From contig NZ_CAMXCI010000001.1 of NCBI RefSeq assembly GCF_947179115.1, positions 186,001 to 250,000 of the forward strand: a DNA stretch of 64,000 nucleotides, given 5' to 3'. This DNA is from Commensalibacter papalotli. Lineage in GTDB: Bacteria > Pseudomonadota > Alphaproteobacteria > Acetobacterales > Acetobacteraceae. Positions within the stretch are counted from its first letter, which is position 1. Each line of letters opens with the position of its first letter. Shown here piece after piece: positions 35,237-44,079 of this stretch. The position numbers and the translations under genes are program-made. The notes below the pieces were generated by a model. It ran no database searches, was not told where the DNA came from, and was given only the letters and a program-made list of their open reading frames with translations.

Positions 35237-35734
35237 TTATACAGGCTCTAAACCAACTGATTCGGTTTGTTGATTACGCCATTGCATCAGGCGTTGTTCA
35301 ATTTCAATGTCTGATAAAGATAAAATTGAGGTTGCTAAAATAGCCGCGTTAATAGCACCAGCTTTGCCAATTGCCAAAGTTCCTACTGGGATTCCAGCGG
35401 GCATTTGCACAATAGAAAGTAAACTGTCTTTACCATTTAACGCATGGGTTTGCATAGGGACACCCAAAACAGGCAAATGCGTCCAGGCTGCGGTCATTCC
35501 AGGTAAATGTGCGGCACCGCCAGCCCCAGCAATAATAACTTTGATACCGCGAGTGGCCGCGGATACAGAATATTCTCTTAATCGATCTGGAGTCCGATGC
35601 GCAGAAACGATTTTAACCTCATGAGGGATATTAAGCTCGACAAGGAAATTAACCGTATGGCTCATGACATCCCAATCAGATTGGCTGCCCATAATAATTC
35701 CAACAAGAGGGAAGGATTCTTTGGGTAAAGACAT
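35237..35734 (-). CDS. purE: 5-(carboxyamino)imidazole ribonucleotide mutase
   Basis: PurE moves the carboxylate of N5-CAIR to the ring carbon, giving CAIR in purine synthesis. The class I signature is present: GSQSDWDVM, SAHRTPDR (catalytic His) and AGAGGAAHLPGMTAA. Length is 165 residues. It stands between trcR (six bases upstream) and purK, and the three are likely one transcript. Confidence 0.97.
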   Translation of the reverse strand: MSLPKESFPLVGIIMGSQSDWDVMSHTVNFLVELNIPHEVKIVSAHRTPDRLREYSVSAATRGIKVIIAGAGGAAHLPGMTAAWTHLPVLGVPMQTHALNGKDSLLSIVQMPAGIPVGTLAIGKAGAINAAILATSILSLSDIEIEQRLMQWRNQQTESVGLEPV

Positions 35735-35740
35735 CGCTGA

Positions 35741-36412
35741 TTATTCTTCTTCTGAAGTATCAGATTTATCAGCATATCCAGCAAAAATCTGATTAACATC
35801 ATATTCTGGCTCTTGAGAGCTAGAAGAATGAGGTGGTGTAAATGCGTCTTCTAAATCTTGTACGGGAGCAGGAGCTTGAATGCCTTCTTTGGCAAAGCGT
35901 TCATTACCTTCTGCGACAGCAGTATTTAAATCCATTTGACTACAAAGGCCCAAGATAACTGGATCGCGAGGTTTAATATTAGAAGAGTTCCAATGTTGTT
36001 TATCTCTAACTTTGGCAATCGTATCTTTGGTTGTCCCTAATAGTTTAGCAATTTGTTGATCCAATAATTGTGGATAATTACGAAGCAAGAATGCAATAGC
36101 ATCAGGACGATCATTTCTTTTAGAAATAGGGGTATATCGTGCCCCTTTTGAACGTCTTACAATTTGCATTCTGGAAGAAGACAAACGAAGTTTACGAGAA
36201 GTATCAGCTTCACAACGTGTAATTTCATCTTGCGTTAACTGACCATTAGATACAGGATCATAACCAATGATACTTTGTGCAACTTCACCATCAGCAATAG
36301 CTTGTACTTCTAGAGGATGCATTCCACAGAAATCTGCAATTTGAGTAAAGGTTAATGCAGTTTTTTCAATTAACCATACTGCGGTTGCCTTTGGCATAAG
36401 AGGTAAAGTCAT
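35741..36412 (-). CDS. trcR: Cell cycle transcriptional regulator TrcR (DUF1013)
   Basis: TrcR is an alphaproteobacterial protein linked to cell-cycle transcription in Caulobacter-like species. The N-terminal region begins MTLPLMPKATAVWLIEKTALTF and contains a helix-turn-helix-like segment (FTQIADFCGMHPLEVQAIADG). A second such segment is QQIAKLLGTTKDTIAKVRD near residue 125. The tail after about residue 180 is acidic and low in complexity. Length is 223 residues. Its place upstream of purE-purK suggests cotranscription with purine genes. Confidence 0.9.
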   Translation of the reverse strand: MTLPLMPKATAVWLIEKTALTFTQIADFCGMHPLEVQAIADGEVAQSIIGYDPVSNGQLTQDEITRCEADTSRKLRLSSSRMQIVRRSKGARYTPISKRNDRPDAIAFLLRNYPQLLDQQIAKLLGTTKDTIAKVRDKQHWNSSNIKPRDPVILGLCSQMDLNTAVAEGNERFAKEGIQAPAPVQDLEDAFTPPHSSSSQEPEYDVNQIFAGYADKSDTSEEE

Positions 36413-36513
36413 ATTAATCCTATGAATGATATAGAGGCGTAAGCGTTAATGATTATATAAAATATGATACAGACCCTATTTTACATAATCATTATAAGTG
36501 CAAAAGAAAATAA

Positions 36514-36556
36514 ATCTAGAGTTAAGAAAAGTCAAAACCCTCTCTTAACTCTAGAT
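36514..36556 (-). terminator. Terminator downstream of rpmE
   Basis: A perfect 14-bp inverted repeat (36514-36527 and 36543-36556) with a 15-base loop, followed on the minus strand by a T-rich stretch. It ends the rpmE transcript before trcR, whose promoter must lie in 36413-36513. Confidence 0.8.
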
Positions 36557-36592
36557 AATCTATTTTGACAATAGAAATCAAAGAAAAAGGGA

Positions 36593-36820
36593 TTAACCTT
36601 TTTTTTGACCAATACCAGCAAAACGTTTATTAAATTTGGCAACTTGACCACGAGAATCATTGATACGTTGCACACCAGTCCAAGCTGGATGAGACTTTGG
36701 GTCCACATCAAGACGTAAGGTGTCCCCGCTTTTACCATAGCAAGAGCGAGTTTTAAATTCAGTACCATCTGTCATGACAACAGTAATTTCGTGATACTCT
36801 GGGTGAATATCGGCTTTCAT
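36593..36820 (-). CDS. rpmE: 50S ribosomal protein L31
   Basis: L31 lies at the bridge between ribosomal subunits. The 75-residue product begins MKADIHPEYHEITVVMTDG and includes SCYGKSGDTLRLDVDPKSHPAWTG. Only one Cys is present, so the zinc-binding four-Cys set is absent; this is the zinc-free form, common in alphaproteobacteria. The ATG follows AAGAGAAAATC. A terminator-like hairpin sits in its leader (see the separate entry), which may regulate it. Confidence 0.96.
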   Translation of the reverse strand: MKADIHPEYHEITVVMTDGTEFKTRSCYGKSGDTLRLDVDPKSHPAWTGVQRINDSRGQVAKFNKRFAGIGQKKG

Positions 36821-36841
36821 GATTTTCTCTTAACAGACTAT

Positions 36842-36866
36842 AAAAAAACCTCCGCAACAGACGGAG
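36842..36866 (-). terminator. Intrinsic-terminator-like hairpin in the rpmE leader
   Basis: Read on the minus strand, CTCCG (36866-36862), a seven-base loop and CGGAG (36854-36850) are followed by G and seven U residues, ending about 20 bases before the rpmE start. The next gene upstream, mscL, lies on the opposite strand. The hairpin can therefore only act on the rpmE leader itself or on antisense transcription. It looks like a possible attenuator. Confidence 0.55.
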
Positions 36867-37023
36867 AAACAGTTTTTCCTTATAATCTGTTTATAAATTG
36901 AAATCAATCCATTCTATGTAATCTTTTTTAATTTCTACTCTTTTTTATTATACAGGTAATGAATATATATGATTATAATATTAAAACGATTTTGTTTCAT
37001 CAGTATTAGAAAGGGACTATAAA

Positions 37024-37500
37024 TTGAGTGAAAATCAAACAGAAGTAAAAAGTAAAACACCTAAATGGCTAGCTGATTTTCAGGCTTTTATCATGCGTGG
37101 AAACGTTATTGATTTGGCTGTTGGTATCATTATTGGTGCAGCCTTTACGGCTATTGTTAATAGCTTGGTTAAAGATATTTTAAACCCAGTAATCGGATTA
37201 ATTATTGGTGGAATAGATTTTAGTAATTTATTTATAACACTTAAAGGCCAACACGTTCAAACCTTGGCTGAAGCACAAAAGATTGGGGCTGTAACGATCA
37301 ATGTAGGTGTATTTTTAAATGCCGTTATTCAATTTGTAATTGTTGGTTTTGCAGTTTTTTGGTTTGTTAGAGGTTTAAATAAGCTATATGTAAGCACCAA
37401 GAAAAAAGAAGAGAAAACACCTGAAAAACCATCAAAAGAAGAAGTTTTATTAAGTGAAATCAGAGATGCTCTGGTTGCGCAAAATAAAAATAATAGCTAA
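37024..37500 (+). CDS. mscL: Large-conductance mechanosensitive channel
   Basis: MscL opens under membrane tension to release solutes during osmotic downshock. A short N-terminal helix leads to the first membrane helix (GNVIDLAVGIIIGAAFTAIV, about residues 27-46). The second is FLNAVIQFVIVGFAVFWFV (about 97-115), followed by a charged cytoplasmic helix. Length is 158 residues, slightly longer than Escherichia coli MscL because of the N-terminus and tail. TTG start with AAAGGGA upstream. Confidence 0.96.
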   Translation: MSENQTEVKSKTPKWLADFQAFIMRGNVIDLAVGIIIGAAFTAIVNSLVKDILNPVIGLIIGGIDFSNLFITLKGQHVQTLAEAQKIGAVTINVGVFLNAVIQFVIVGFAVFWFVRGLNKLYVSTKKKEEKTPEKPSKEEVLLSEIRDALVAQNKNNS

Positions 37501-37540
37501 AGATAAAGGATGTATAACCAATACACAAAGATTACAGTGA

Positions 37541-37870
37541 ATGAAAAAAATAAAATGTTTGTTTGTCCTAGCTATTTTGGTTACCCCACTATTAGGGTGT
37601 CAAATCGATCAGAATAGCAATTCTTATGATAAGCCAACATCGCACTCTGTTGCGTTAAATTATTTATTTGTTCATGGTATGTGTGTTGGCTATTTACAAA
37701 ATTCCTCAATTACCAAAGAGCAATTTCTGGCTTTGGCTCAGTTAGATCAACAAGCTAAATTATCTGTTGTAAAAGCACTAACGCATTCCAATTCTGCTAA
37801 TCTAGAGCAAGCTCAATATTTGATGAAACAGATAATTGCTTTTATATCCTCTGATAAACAGGATCATTGA
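37541..37870 (+). CDS. Putative lipoprotein of unknown function
   Basis: The 109-residue product begins MKKIKCLFVLAILVTPLLGC, a signal peptide with lipobox LLGC (Cys20). The mature part is mostly helical and polar, with HGMCVGYL near the middle. I do not recognise the family. It lies 40 bases after mscL on the same strand and ends before a strong terminator, so it may be cotranscribed with mscL. Confidence 0.65.
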   Translation: MKKIKCLFVLAILVTPLLGCQIDQNSNSYDKPTSHSVALNYLFVHGMCVGYLQNSSITKEQFLALAQLDQQAKLSVVKALTHSNSANLEQAQYLMKQIIAFISSDKQDH

Positions 37871-37874
37871 TAAC

Positions 37875-37911
37875 AAAAAAAGGTAGTTCAAATAATGAAC
37901 TACCTTTTTTT
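37875..37911. terminator. Bidirectional terminator between lipoprotein gene and secF
   Basis: Perfect 16-bp inverted repeat (37875-37890 and 37896-37911) with a five-base loop and A/T runs at both ends. It ends both convergent transcripts. Confidence 0.92.
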
Positions 37912-37933
37912 ATAGAGTTAATTTATCAAAGTT

Positions 37934-38872
37934 TTAAGAAGCCTTTTTTGCTTTTCTTTTAAGGCTTCCTTCTTCCATAAAGAGTAATAAAGGTGCCGCA
38001 ATAAAGATCGAAGAAGATGTCCCAACGACAATACCAAATAACATAACCCAAGCAAAACCTGATAAGGATGCGCCTCCAAATAGTGCCAAAGGCAATGCAG
38101 CTAGAAAAACAGTTGCAGAAGTAGCAAGGGTTCTGCTTAGTGTTTCATTAATCGACATATCTATAAGTTCACGAATTGGCATGGAATGATATTTGCGTAA
38201 ATTCTCTCTTACACGGTCATAAACAACCACTTTATCATTCGTTGAATAGCCTAAAATAGTTAAAAGTGCAGCAACCATAACCAAATCAAACTCAAAGCGA
38301 GTAATGACTAGGAAACCGATTGCTTTGGTTAAATCAAGAAGCAATGTGATAATTGCACTGACCGCGAACTCCCACTCAAATCTAAACCAAATATAAATCA
38401 TGATCATCAGCAAACTAAATCCAAGAGCTAGCAAACCATGATAAAACAATTCGGAAGACACAGAGGCACCAACTGCGTCTGCTCTGACAATTTTCGTACC
38501 ATCTTGCGCTGAAGTAACAGCCTGTTTAACTTGGTTAATCAGTGTTTGGGTTGCTTCGGCATTATTTTCTTTGGGAGCATCCAAACGAATTAACACATTA
38601 TTTTTTGTACCAAATTGTTGTAATCCAGCCGTTGAAATATGAGCTTGATTAAGCTCCATTCTAATTTTAGAAAAATCAGCAGGACCTTGGGTCTGGGCTT
38701 CGACAACCACCCCGCCACGGAAATCCAACCCCAGATTTAACCCTGGGTGGAAAAATAAGATAAGAGACGCAATAGACAGAACTGCAGAAGTAATCAGCCC
38801 AATAAAGCGTCCACGCATAAAGTGAATTTTAGTGCCATGAGGAACTAAATGTAATAAAGGACGGCCTAGCAT
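37934..38872 (-). CDS. secF: Protein translocase subunit SecF
   Basis: SecF with SecD uses the proton gradient to complete protein export through SecYEG. Six membrane segments and one periplasmic domain are seen, with the family motif LDFRGGVVVEAQ near the N-terminus and the RND-like VMVAALLTILGYSTNDKVVVYDRVREN. The ATG at 38872 lies ten bases after the secD stop; an open frame extends upstream to 38917, but that part overlaps secD. Length is then 312 residues. It is read from the secD transcript. Confidence 0.95.
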   Translation of the reverse strand: MLGRPLLHLVPHGTKIHFMRGRFIGLITSAVLSIASLILFFHPGLNLGLDFRGGVVVEAQTQGPADFSKIRMELNQAHISTAGLQQFGTKNNVLIRLDAPKENNAEATQTLINQVKQAVTSAQDGTKIVRADAVGASVSSELFYHGLLALGFSLLMIMIYIWFRFEWEFAVSAIITLLLDLTKAIGFLVITRFEFDLVMVAALLTILGYSTNDKVVVYDRVRENLRKYHSMPIRELIDMSINETLSRTLATSATVFLAALPLALFGGASLSGFAWVMLFGIVVGTSSSIFIAAPLLLFMEEGSLKRKAKKAS

Positions 38873-38882
38873 GTTCTTTCTT

Positions 38883-40442
38883 TCAAATTGGTAGCTCTTT
38901 AGGACGAGTAACCGCATACCAGCGGATAATCAACATCCAAGATAAACATAAAGTCGTAAAGATCGTGGTAACAATACCAATGGTAATGGTTAAGGCAAAC
39001 CCACGTACTGGTCCTGTGCCAAACACAAAAAGCATGACATGAGATAAAAATGCTGTAACGTTACTGTCAACAATAGTGCTGAGGGCTCTATCAAATCCTG
39101 TTTGAAGCGCATTTAAAGGGGTACGTCCATTACGAACTTCTTCACGGATACGCTCATTAATCAAGATATTTGCATCCACGGCCATACCCAACGTTAATAA
39201 CATACCTGCCATACCAGGCAAAGTCAGCGTGGCTTCGAATAAGGATAAGATTGCCATCATTAATATCAAGTTTGCAAATAGGGCAACATCGGCATAAAAA
39301 CCAAAACGACCATAAAATACTAACATAAAGACGATAACAAAAGCGAAACCAACAACTAAGCTGATAGCCCCTGCACGAATAGCATCTTCACCAAGTGAAG
39401 CCCCAATCGTACGTTCTTCAACGACTTTTAAAGGAGCAGGCAATGCACCAGAGCGTAACATTAACGCAAGATCTGTTGCTTTTTGTGCAGTAAAGCCACC
39501 TGTAATTTCCCCTCTACCATTAGGAATAATACCTCTGATGACTGGAGCAGTAATAACCTGATTATCTAAAACAATAGCAAAAGGTTTATCTTTGTTTGCT
39601 CTGGTTACATTTGCAAATGCTTGGGCACCAGCTGTATCAAATTGAAAATTGACAGCATATTCACCACTTTCTTGATTTAGTCCAGCACTGGCATTGGTTA
39701 ATTCTGAACCATCGACCTCTACATGATCACGTATCGGTAGTTTTCTAGAAGGATCTTCCGTCATTGGCATAAAAGTAACCCCAGGAGGAGGAAAATCTGG
39801 GTTTGTCGCACTTTCATCCAATAGATGGAATGTCATTTTTGCTGTTGTTCCCAGCAGTTTCTTAATACGTTCAGGATCATCAACGCCTGGTAATTGCACA
39901 ACAATACGGTCTTCACCTTGACGTGTAATGGATGGATCAACGGCCCCCGTGGCATCAATACGTTTTCTGATAATTTCGATAGATTGTGCAATGGCTTCAG
40001 CACCACGCTTTTGCATGGCTGTTTCTGAAAGCGTTAATGAAATCTGATCATTAGCACCGTCATTAACAGAAAACTCATTAACAACAGCTTTGGGCATAGC
40101 GCGCAAAGCTTGTAATACGGCATCTTTTTCAGAAGGGCTGCGTAGGGTAAAGTTTACACTACGAGTTTTATCAGAGATATGAATATCTTTATAACCCAGA
40201 TTTTTAGAAATCAGGGTTTGGCGGATATTATCGCTGAGAGTTTGCAGACGATTTTTTGTAATTGTATTTAAATCAATCTGCATTAATAAATAAGATCCAC
40301 CTCGCAAATCCAATCCAAGATGCACTTGGCGCCAAGGGATTTTGGGCGAGGGAGAGGACATAAAATTCGGTAAACATAATAATAGCCCAATAAAACAGGT
40401 AAGAATAACCAGGGCTAGTTTCTTGCGGCTGTAATACATCAT
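38883..40442 (-). CDS. secD: Protein translocase subunit SecD
   Basis: SecD is the larger subunit of the SecDF export motor. An N-terminal membrane helix (about residues 8-26) leads to LGLDLRGGSYLLMQ, then the large periplasmic P1 domain with its base and head parts (to about 340). Five more membrane helices of the RND type follow, with GMAVDANILINERIREE carrying the proton-relay Asp. Length is 519 residues. A second protein resembling only the P1 domain is encoded at 44.1-45.1 kb. Confidence 0.96.
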   Translation of the reverse strand: MMYYSRKKLALVILTCFIGLLLCLPNFMSSPSPKIPWRQVHLGLDLRGGSYLLMQIDLNTITKNRLQTLSDNIRQTLISKNLGYKDIHISDKTRSVNFTLRSPSEKDAVLQALRAMPKAVVNEFSVNDGANDQISLTLSETAMQKRGAEAIAQSIEIIRKRIDATGAVDPSITRQGEDRIVVQLPGVDDPERIKKLLGTTAKMTFHLLDESATNPDFPPPGVTFMPMTEDPSRKLPIRDHVEVDGSELTNASAGLNQESGEYAVNFQFDTAGAQAFANVTRANKDKPFAIVLDNQVITAPVIRGIIPNGRGEITGGFTAQKATDLALMLRSGALPAPLKVVEERTIGASLGEDAIRAGAISLVVGFAFVIVFMLVFYGRFGFYADVALFANLILMMAILSLFEATLTLPGMAGMLLTLGMAVDANILINERIREEVRNGRTPLNALQTGFDRALSTIVDSNVTAFLSHVMLFVFGTGPVRGFALTITIGIVTTIFTTLCLSWMLIIRWYAVTRPKELPI

Positions 40443-40827
40443 CGCAGTAACGACTAAATCCTTATTTATAGACCATCATGGACTAAAATGGTTGATGAGA
40501 ACGCTTAACGACGATGTCGTTGTGACGCAGGGTGTGGAATAAAGTTTTGCATATACAATAAAAACTTTATCAAAGTTAAAGATATATAAAACAAAAATGA
40601 AGAGTATTAAATAAGATAATTAAATTCGTGCCTATTTTACACTATTTTTGATAAAAAACCATAATATGTATCAAATTATTTTCTGAGTAATTGTTTTAGA
40701 AAATTAATTGTTAAGTGATGGTAAATATTTTTCTGTATTCATGTAATTATCAGTATATATTTTTTATGAGTTGCCGATATTCGCCGTTGTGATTTATGGC
40801 AATAAACACAAGTCAAGGAATAAAACT
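40443..40827. other. Intergenic region between secD and the repeat-Hint gene
   Basis: About 385 bases with no gene that I can support. It is AT-rich. A small inverted repeat, AACGAC-GAT-GTCGTT (40507-40521), lies in a less AT-rich patch near the secD start. An open frame upstream of the GTG at 40828 runs back to a TTG at 40771 but lacks a ribosome binding site. Confidence 0.5.
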
Positions 40828-43800
40828 GTGAATGATAAGATAATTTCTTCTGGAAATATAATTAACACCAATAGTGATAATGGTAACATTTATCTTAACA
40901 GAGCTACTGTGATTACAGGTAATCAGTATGTTGATCAAGGACAAATTGCTAGCGATACAACGATTAGTAGTGGAACACAGTACGTTTCAGGAGGGAGAGC
41001 CATTAATACAAGTTTTTATAATGGATCTCAAGTTATCTCTTCAGGTGGTAGTGCTGACGGAAATTTTTTTTATGATGGATACGGATATCAAGTTGTTTCT
41101 GCAACAGACGCTTTCGTAGCTAACACCAGTATGAATAGTGGATATCAAAGAATACTAGGAAGTGCTATAAATACTAGTATTGGTAGTGGTATACAAGTGA
41201 TTGGTGGTCTTGCATATGTATCTAATACTACTATCGATAATGGTGAGCAAGATATTTGGGGAGGTAATGTTCTTTATACCAAAATTGGTAATGGGAAGCA
41301 AAAAGATTGGGGAGCAGGAGTAGTTAGTAATACTACACTTATTAGTGGATCTCAAGAAGCTGGTGGAGCTAATTATACTAATAATTTTATTGATAATGGA
41401 TTTCAAATAATTCATGCTGGAGTTGTTAGTAATACTAGTATTAATACTGGATATCAAATTATTTCTAATGGAAAACTTGATGGGTACCTTAAAAGCACAA
41501 TTGTTGTTGATACACAAATTAATAGTGGTTATCAAACTATTTCAGGTGGAAGTGTTACTAATACAAGAATAAACAATGGCAATCAGTATATTTCTGGAGG
41601 AATTGTTTCTAACACTAATATTAACATTGGATCTCAAATTGTTTCAGCTGGAACTGTTTATGACACAAGTGTAAATAGTGGCGCACAAATTATTTATGGT
41701 GGGGCAATCAGCGGTATTACGCATTTATACACGAATGCCTCTCAAGTAATTATGTCAGGTGTTTATTTGAGTGGCGCAGTTGTTAGTGGTTCTGGAAGTC
41801 AAATAATTTCATCAGGTGGAGCAGTTTACAATAATACAATGCATGGAATAACACAGGTTATTTCATCTGGTGCTGTTGCGAGTGGAACAATTCTTGATGC
41901 AGATTTTTCTGTTTCATCTGGTAATAGTTTTTCCTATTCAGGAGACGGTGCCTCACAATTTGTTTTGGGTGGAGGAAGCGCTTATGGAACCATTATATGG
42001 GTTGGATCTCAGGTAGTATCATCCGGTGCTTTTGTGGATAGGACTGTTGTAAGAAATTTAGGTAGTCAATTTATTTCATCTGGTGCTATTGTTGAGAATA
42101 CTACTCTTATTAATGGGGGTAAACAGTTTGTAAGTTCTGGTGCTAATATTAGCTATACAACGGTTTCACTTGGAGCAGTTCAATCTGTTTTATTTGGTGC
42201 TACTGTTGATTATACAAATATTGTTAGTGGTGGCTCCCAAACAGTTGCTTCTGGTGCCATTGTATATAATACGAGTATTCTTGGTTCTGGGCAGGGTACA
42301 GGGCGAACAAGTCAAACAATATTATCAGGAGGTATTGCAAGTAATACATTTATTAGTGGTGGATATCAAAATGTTGGTGATGGTGCGACAGCAAATAATA
42401 CGACTGTGACTAATGGTGCTATTTATGCTGGTGATGGTTCAAATTTAGGCAATATTACTATTAATAATGGTGGTTGGTTAGATGTATCTATGGGTACAAA
42501 TATTAAAGGCGAGGTTACATTAAATCCAGGTGGCAGTGCGTTGATAACAACATCTAATGGTGGGGTTATTAATCTAGTAGGTGATACAAATGGTGGATTA
42601 ACGATTATTGGTGAACCACCATTAATTAACTGGGAAGGGAATGATGCAAGTGTTACCACTCAAATTCAAGGATTCTCTGGAACAGATGCAGATCATTCAG
42701 ATAGTATTTTATTAGAATATGAAGATATCGAATTTGGAAAATTAACTGGTGTAACATTCCCAGATAATGATCATATTACCATTACAATGGATACAGGCTT
42801 TTCCCTTACGTTGAATATTGTTGGTATTAAGCAAACAGGATATTCAATTCAGACACCAAGTGATGGAGGATTAGGGTTAGTTCTAACAGTTTGTTTCTTG
42901 TCGGGAACAGAAATTCAAACAGAAACAGGAGTTAAAAATGTTGAAGCTTTGCAATCGGGTGACTTAGTAACGACTTATGATTGGGCTAAAAAGAAATATA
43001 TTGAACGTGTAGTTACGTGGGTTGGGCAAAAATATTGTCGCGTTAATAAACATCTTCCTGATGATATGGCAGGGTATCCTGTACGTATATTAAAGGGGGC
43101 TATTGCTGAAAATGTTCCTTACAAAGATTTATTAATTACCGCTGAACATTGTTTATTCTTTGAAGATAAATTCATACCAGTTCGTATGTTGGTCAATGGA
43201 TCAACAATTTTTTATGATTACTCTATAACTTCGTATGAATATTATCACGTTGAATTAGAGGAACATTCTGTAATTATTGCAGATGGTATGCTTACTGAGA
43301 GTTATTTAGATACAGGTAATCGTCATGCTTTTAATCACCATCATAAAGTAATAGAAACTTCTTTATGCTCTGCAAAAGATTGGACTAAGAACGCTGCGGC
43401 TCCTCTTGTTGTTGATAGAGGTGTGGTAGAACCATTATATAATGAACTCAAAGAACGCAACTCTATCGTAAAAACAGAGTATCAAGGACGTAATTACAAA
43501 CTAATAGAAGATCCAGATATTTATTTGGTTACTGATCAAGGTGTAATCATTCGTCAAAAACGCGTTTTCAATGGTTATGTAACTTTTATGCTTCCATCAA
43601 CAGTTCAATTTGTTTGGATTAACTCAAGAAGAAACCGCCTTTGTGATGTGATTGGTCCTTTCATAGATAACCGTCATTTCCTGGGTGTGTTGATTAATGA
43701 AATAAAAATTTATGCTGATAGTGCACTAGAGTTCATAGGAGCTCATAAAGAGCAAGAGGAGTTATTGGGTTGGCATGCAAGACAAGAACAATTAGGGCGT

Positions 43801-43941
43801 TGGACAAACGGAAAGGCCTTCTTACCAATTAATAGTAAGAACTTATCAGATAACTCAGTATTGTATATTTCAATGCAGATATTGGCTGGTGGCCCTTATC
43901 TAGAGATTGCTCAAGAAGATGAGATTATTCTTGCAAGTTAA
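40828..43941 (+). CDS. AIDA-type repeat protein with C-terminal Hint_2 domain
   Basis: The 1037-residue protein has two parts. Residues 1 to about 590 are more than twenty degenerate repeats of about 20 residues, pattern N-T-x-I-x-x-G-x-Q-x-V-x-S-G-G. This is the strand-loop-strand repeat of autotransporter passengers such as AIDA, and the segment contains no Cys. Residues from about 687 form a Hint_2 (Hedgehog/intein) domain. It has the putative nucleophile Cys689 in VCFLSGT, the TAEH motif (His774) and the EHSVIIADGML stretch. A further 180 residues follow. I see no signal peptide and no autotransporter barrel, so its export route is unclear. GTG start with AAGGAA seven bases upstream. The Hint part could self-cleave; the function is unknown. 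Confidence 0.85.
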   Translation: MNDKIISSGNIINTNSDNGNIYLNRATVITGNQYVDQGQIASDTTISSGTQYVSGGRAINTSFYNGSQVISSGGSADGNFFYDGYGYQVVSATDAFVANTSMNSGYQRILGSAINTSIGSGIQVIGGLAYVSNTTIDNGEQDIWGGNVLYTKIGNGKQKDWGAGVVSNTTLISGSQEAGGANYTNNFIDNGFQIIHAGVVSNTSINTGYQIISNGKLDGYLKSTIVVDTQINSGYQTISGGSVTNTRINNGNQYISGGIVSNTNINIGSQIVSAGTVYDTSVNSGAQIIYGGAISGITHLYTNASQVIMSGVYLSGAVVSGSGSQIISSGGAVYNNTMHGITQVISSGAVASGTILDADFSVSSGNSFSYSGDGASQFVLGGGSAYGTIIWVGSQVVSSGAFVDRTVVRNLGSQFISSGAIVENTTLINGGKQFVSSGANISYTTVSLGAVQSVLFGATVDYTNIVSGGSQTVASGAIVYNTSILGSGQGTGRTSQTILSGGIASNTFISGGYQNVGDGATANNTTVTNGAIYAGDGSNLGNITINNGGWLDVSMGTNIKGEVTLNPGGSALITTSNGGVINLVGDTNGGLTIIGEPPLINWEGNDASVTTQIQGFSGTDADHSDSILLEYEDIEFGKLTGVTFPDNDHITITMDTGFSLTLNIVGIKQTGYSIQTPSDGGLGLVLTVCFLSGTEIQTETGVKNVEALQSGDLVTTYDWAKKKYIERVVTWVGQKYCRVNKHLPDDMAGYPVRILKGAIAENVPYKDLLITAEHCLFFEDKFIPVRMLVNGSTIFYDYSITSYEYYHVELEEHSVIIADGMLTESYLDTGNRHAFNHHHKVIETSLCSAKDWTKNAAAPLVVDRGVVEPLYNELKERNSIVKTEYQGRNYKLIEDPDIYLVTDQGVIIRQKRVFNGYVTFMLPSTVQFVWINSRRNRLCDVIGPFIDNRHFLGVLINEIKIYADSALEFIGAHKEQEELLGWHARQEQLGRWTNGKAFLPINSKNLSDNSVLYISMQILAGGPYLEIAQEDEIILAS

Positions 43942-43973
43942 AAGATTTATTCGGTTGATTTAATTCTTGATAA

Positions 43974-44001
43974 AAAGCTTGTTGTAAAGCAGGCTTTTAT
44001 T
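43974..44001 (+). terminator. Terminator downstream of the repeat-Hint gene
   Basis: Eight-base stem (43974-43981 with 43990-43997, one G-U pair) and eight-base loop, followed by T and A residues. It lies 32 bases after the stop. Confidence 0.65.
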
Positions 44002-44079
44002 CGTTGTATTAAGTAAAAATGCAAGAATATATATAAATATCAATTTCGAGTTAATAAAAATATAAGACGAGATTACAAT

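Noticed and set aside
36532..36768. Minus-strand frame overlapping rpmE in another phase.
   Set aside because: rpmE matches L31 along its full length; the other frame is a shadow.
40507..40521. Inverted repeat AACGAC-GAT-GTCGTT as a possible operator.
   Set aside because: Too short to separate from chance, and no regulator can be linked to it.
40828..42600. Short tandem-like DNA repeats that could suggest a CRISPR array or satellite.
   Set aside because: The repeats are in phase with codons, degenerate, and encode the 20-residue beta-helix motif. There are no identical repeats with unique spacers.
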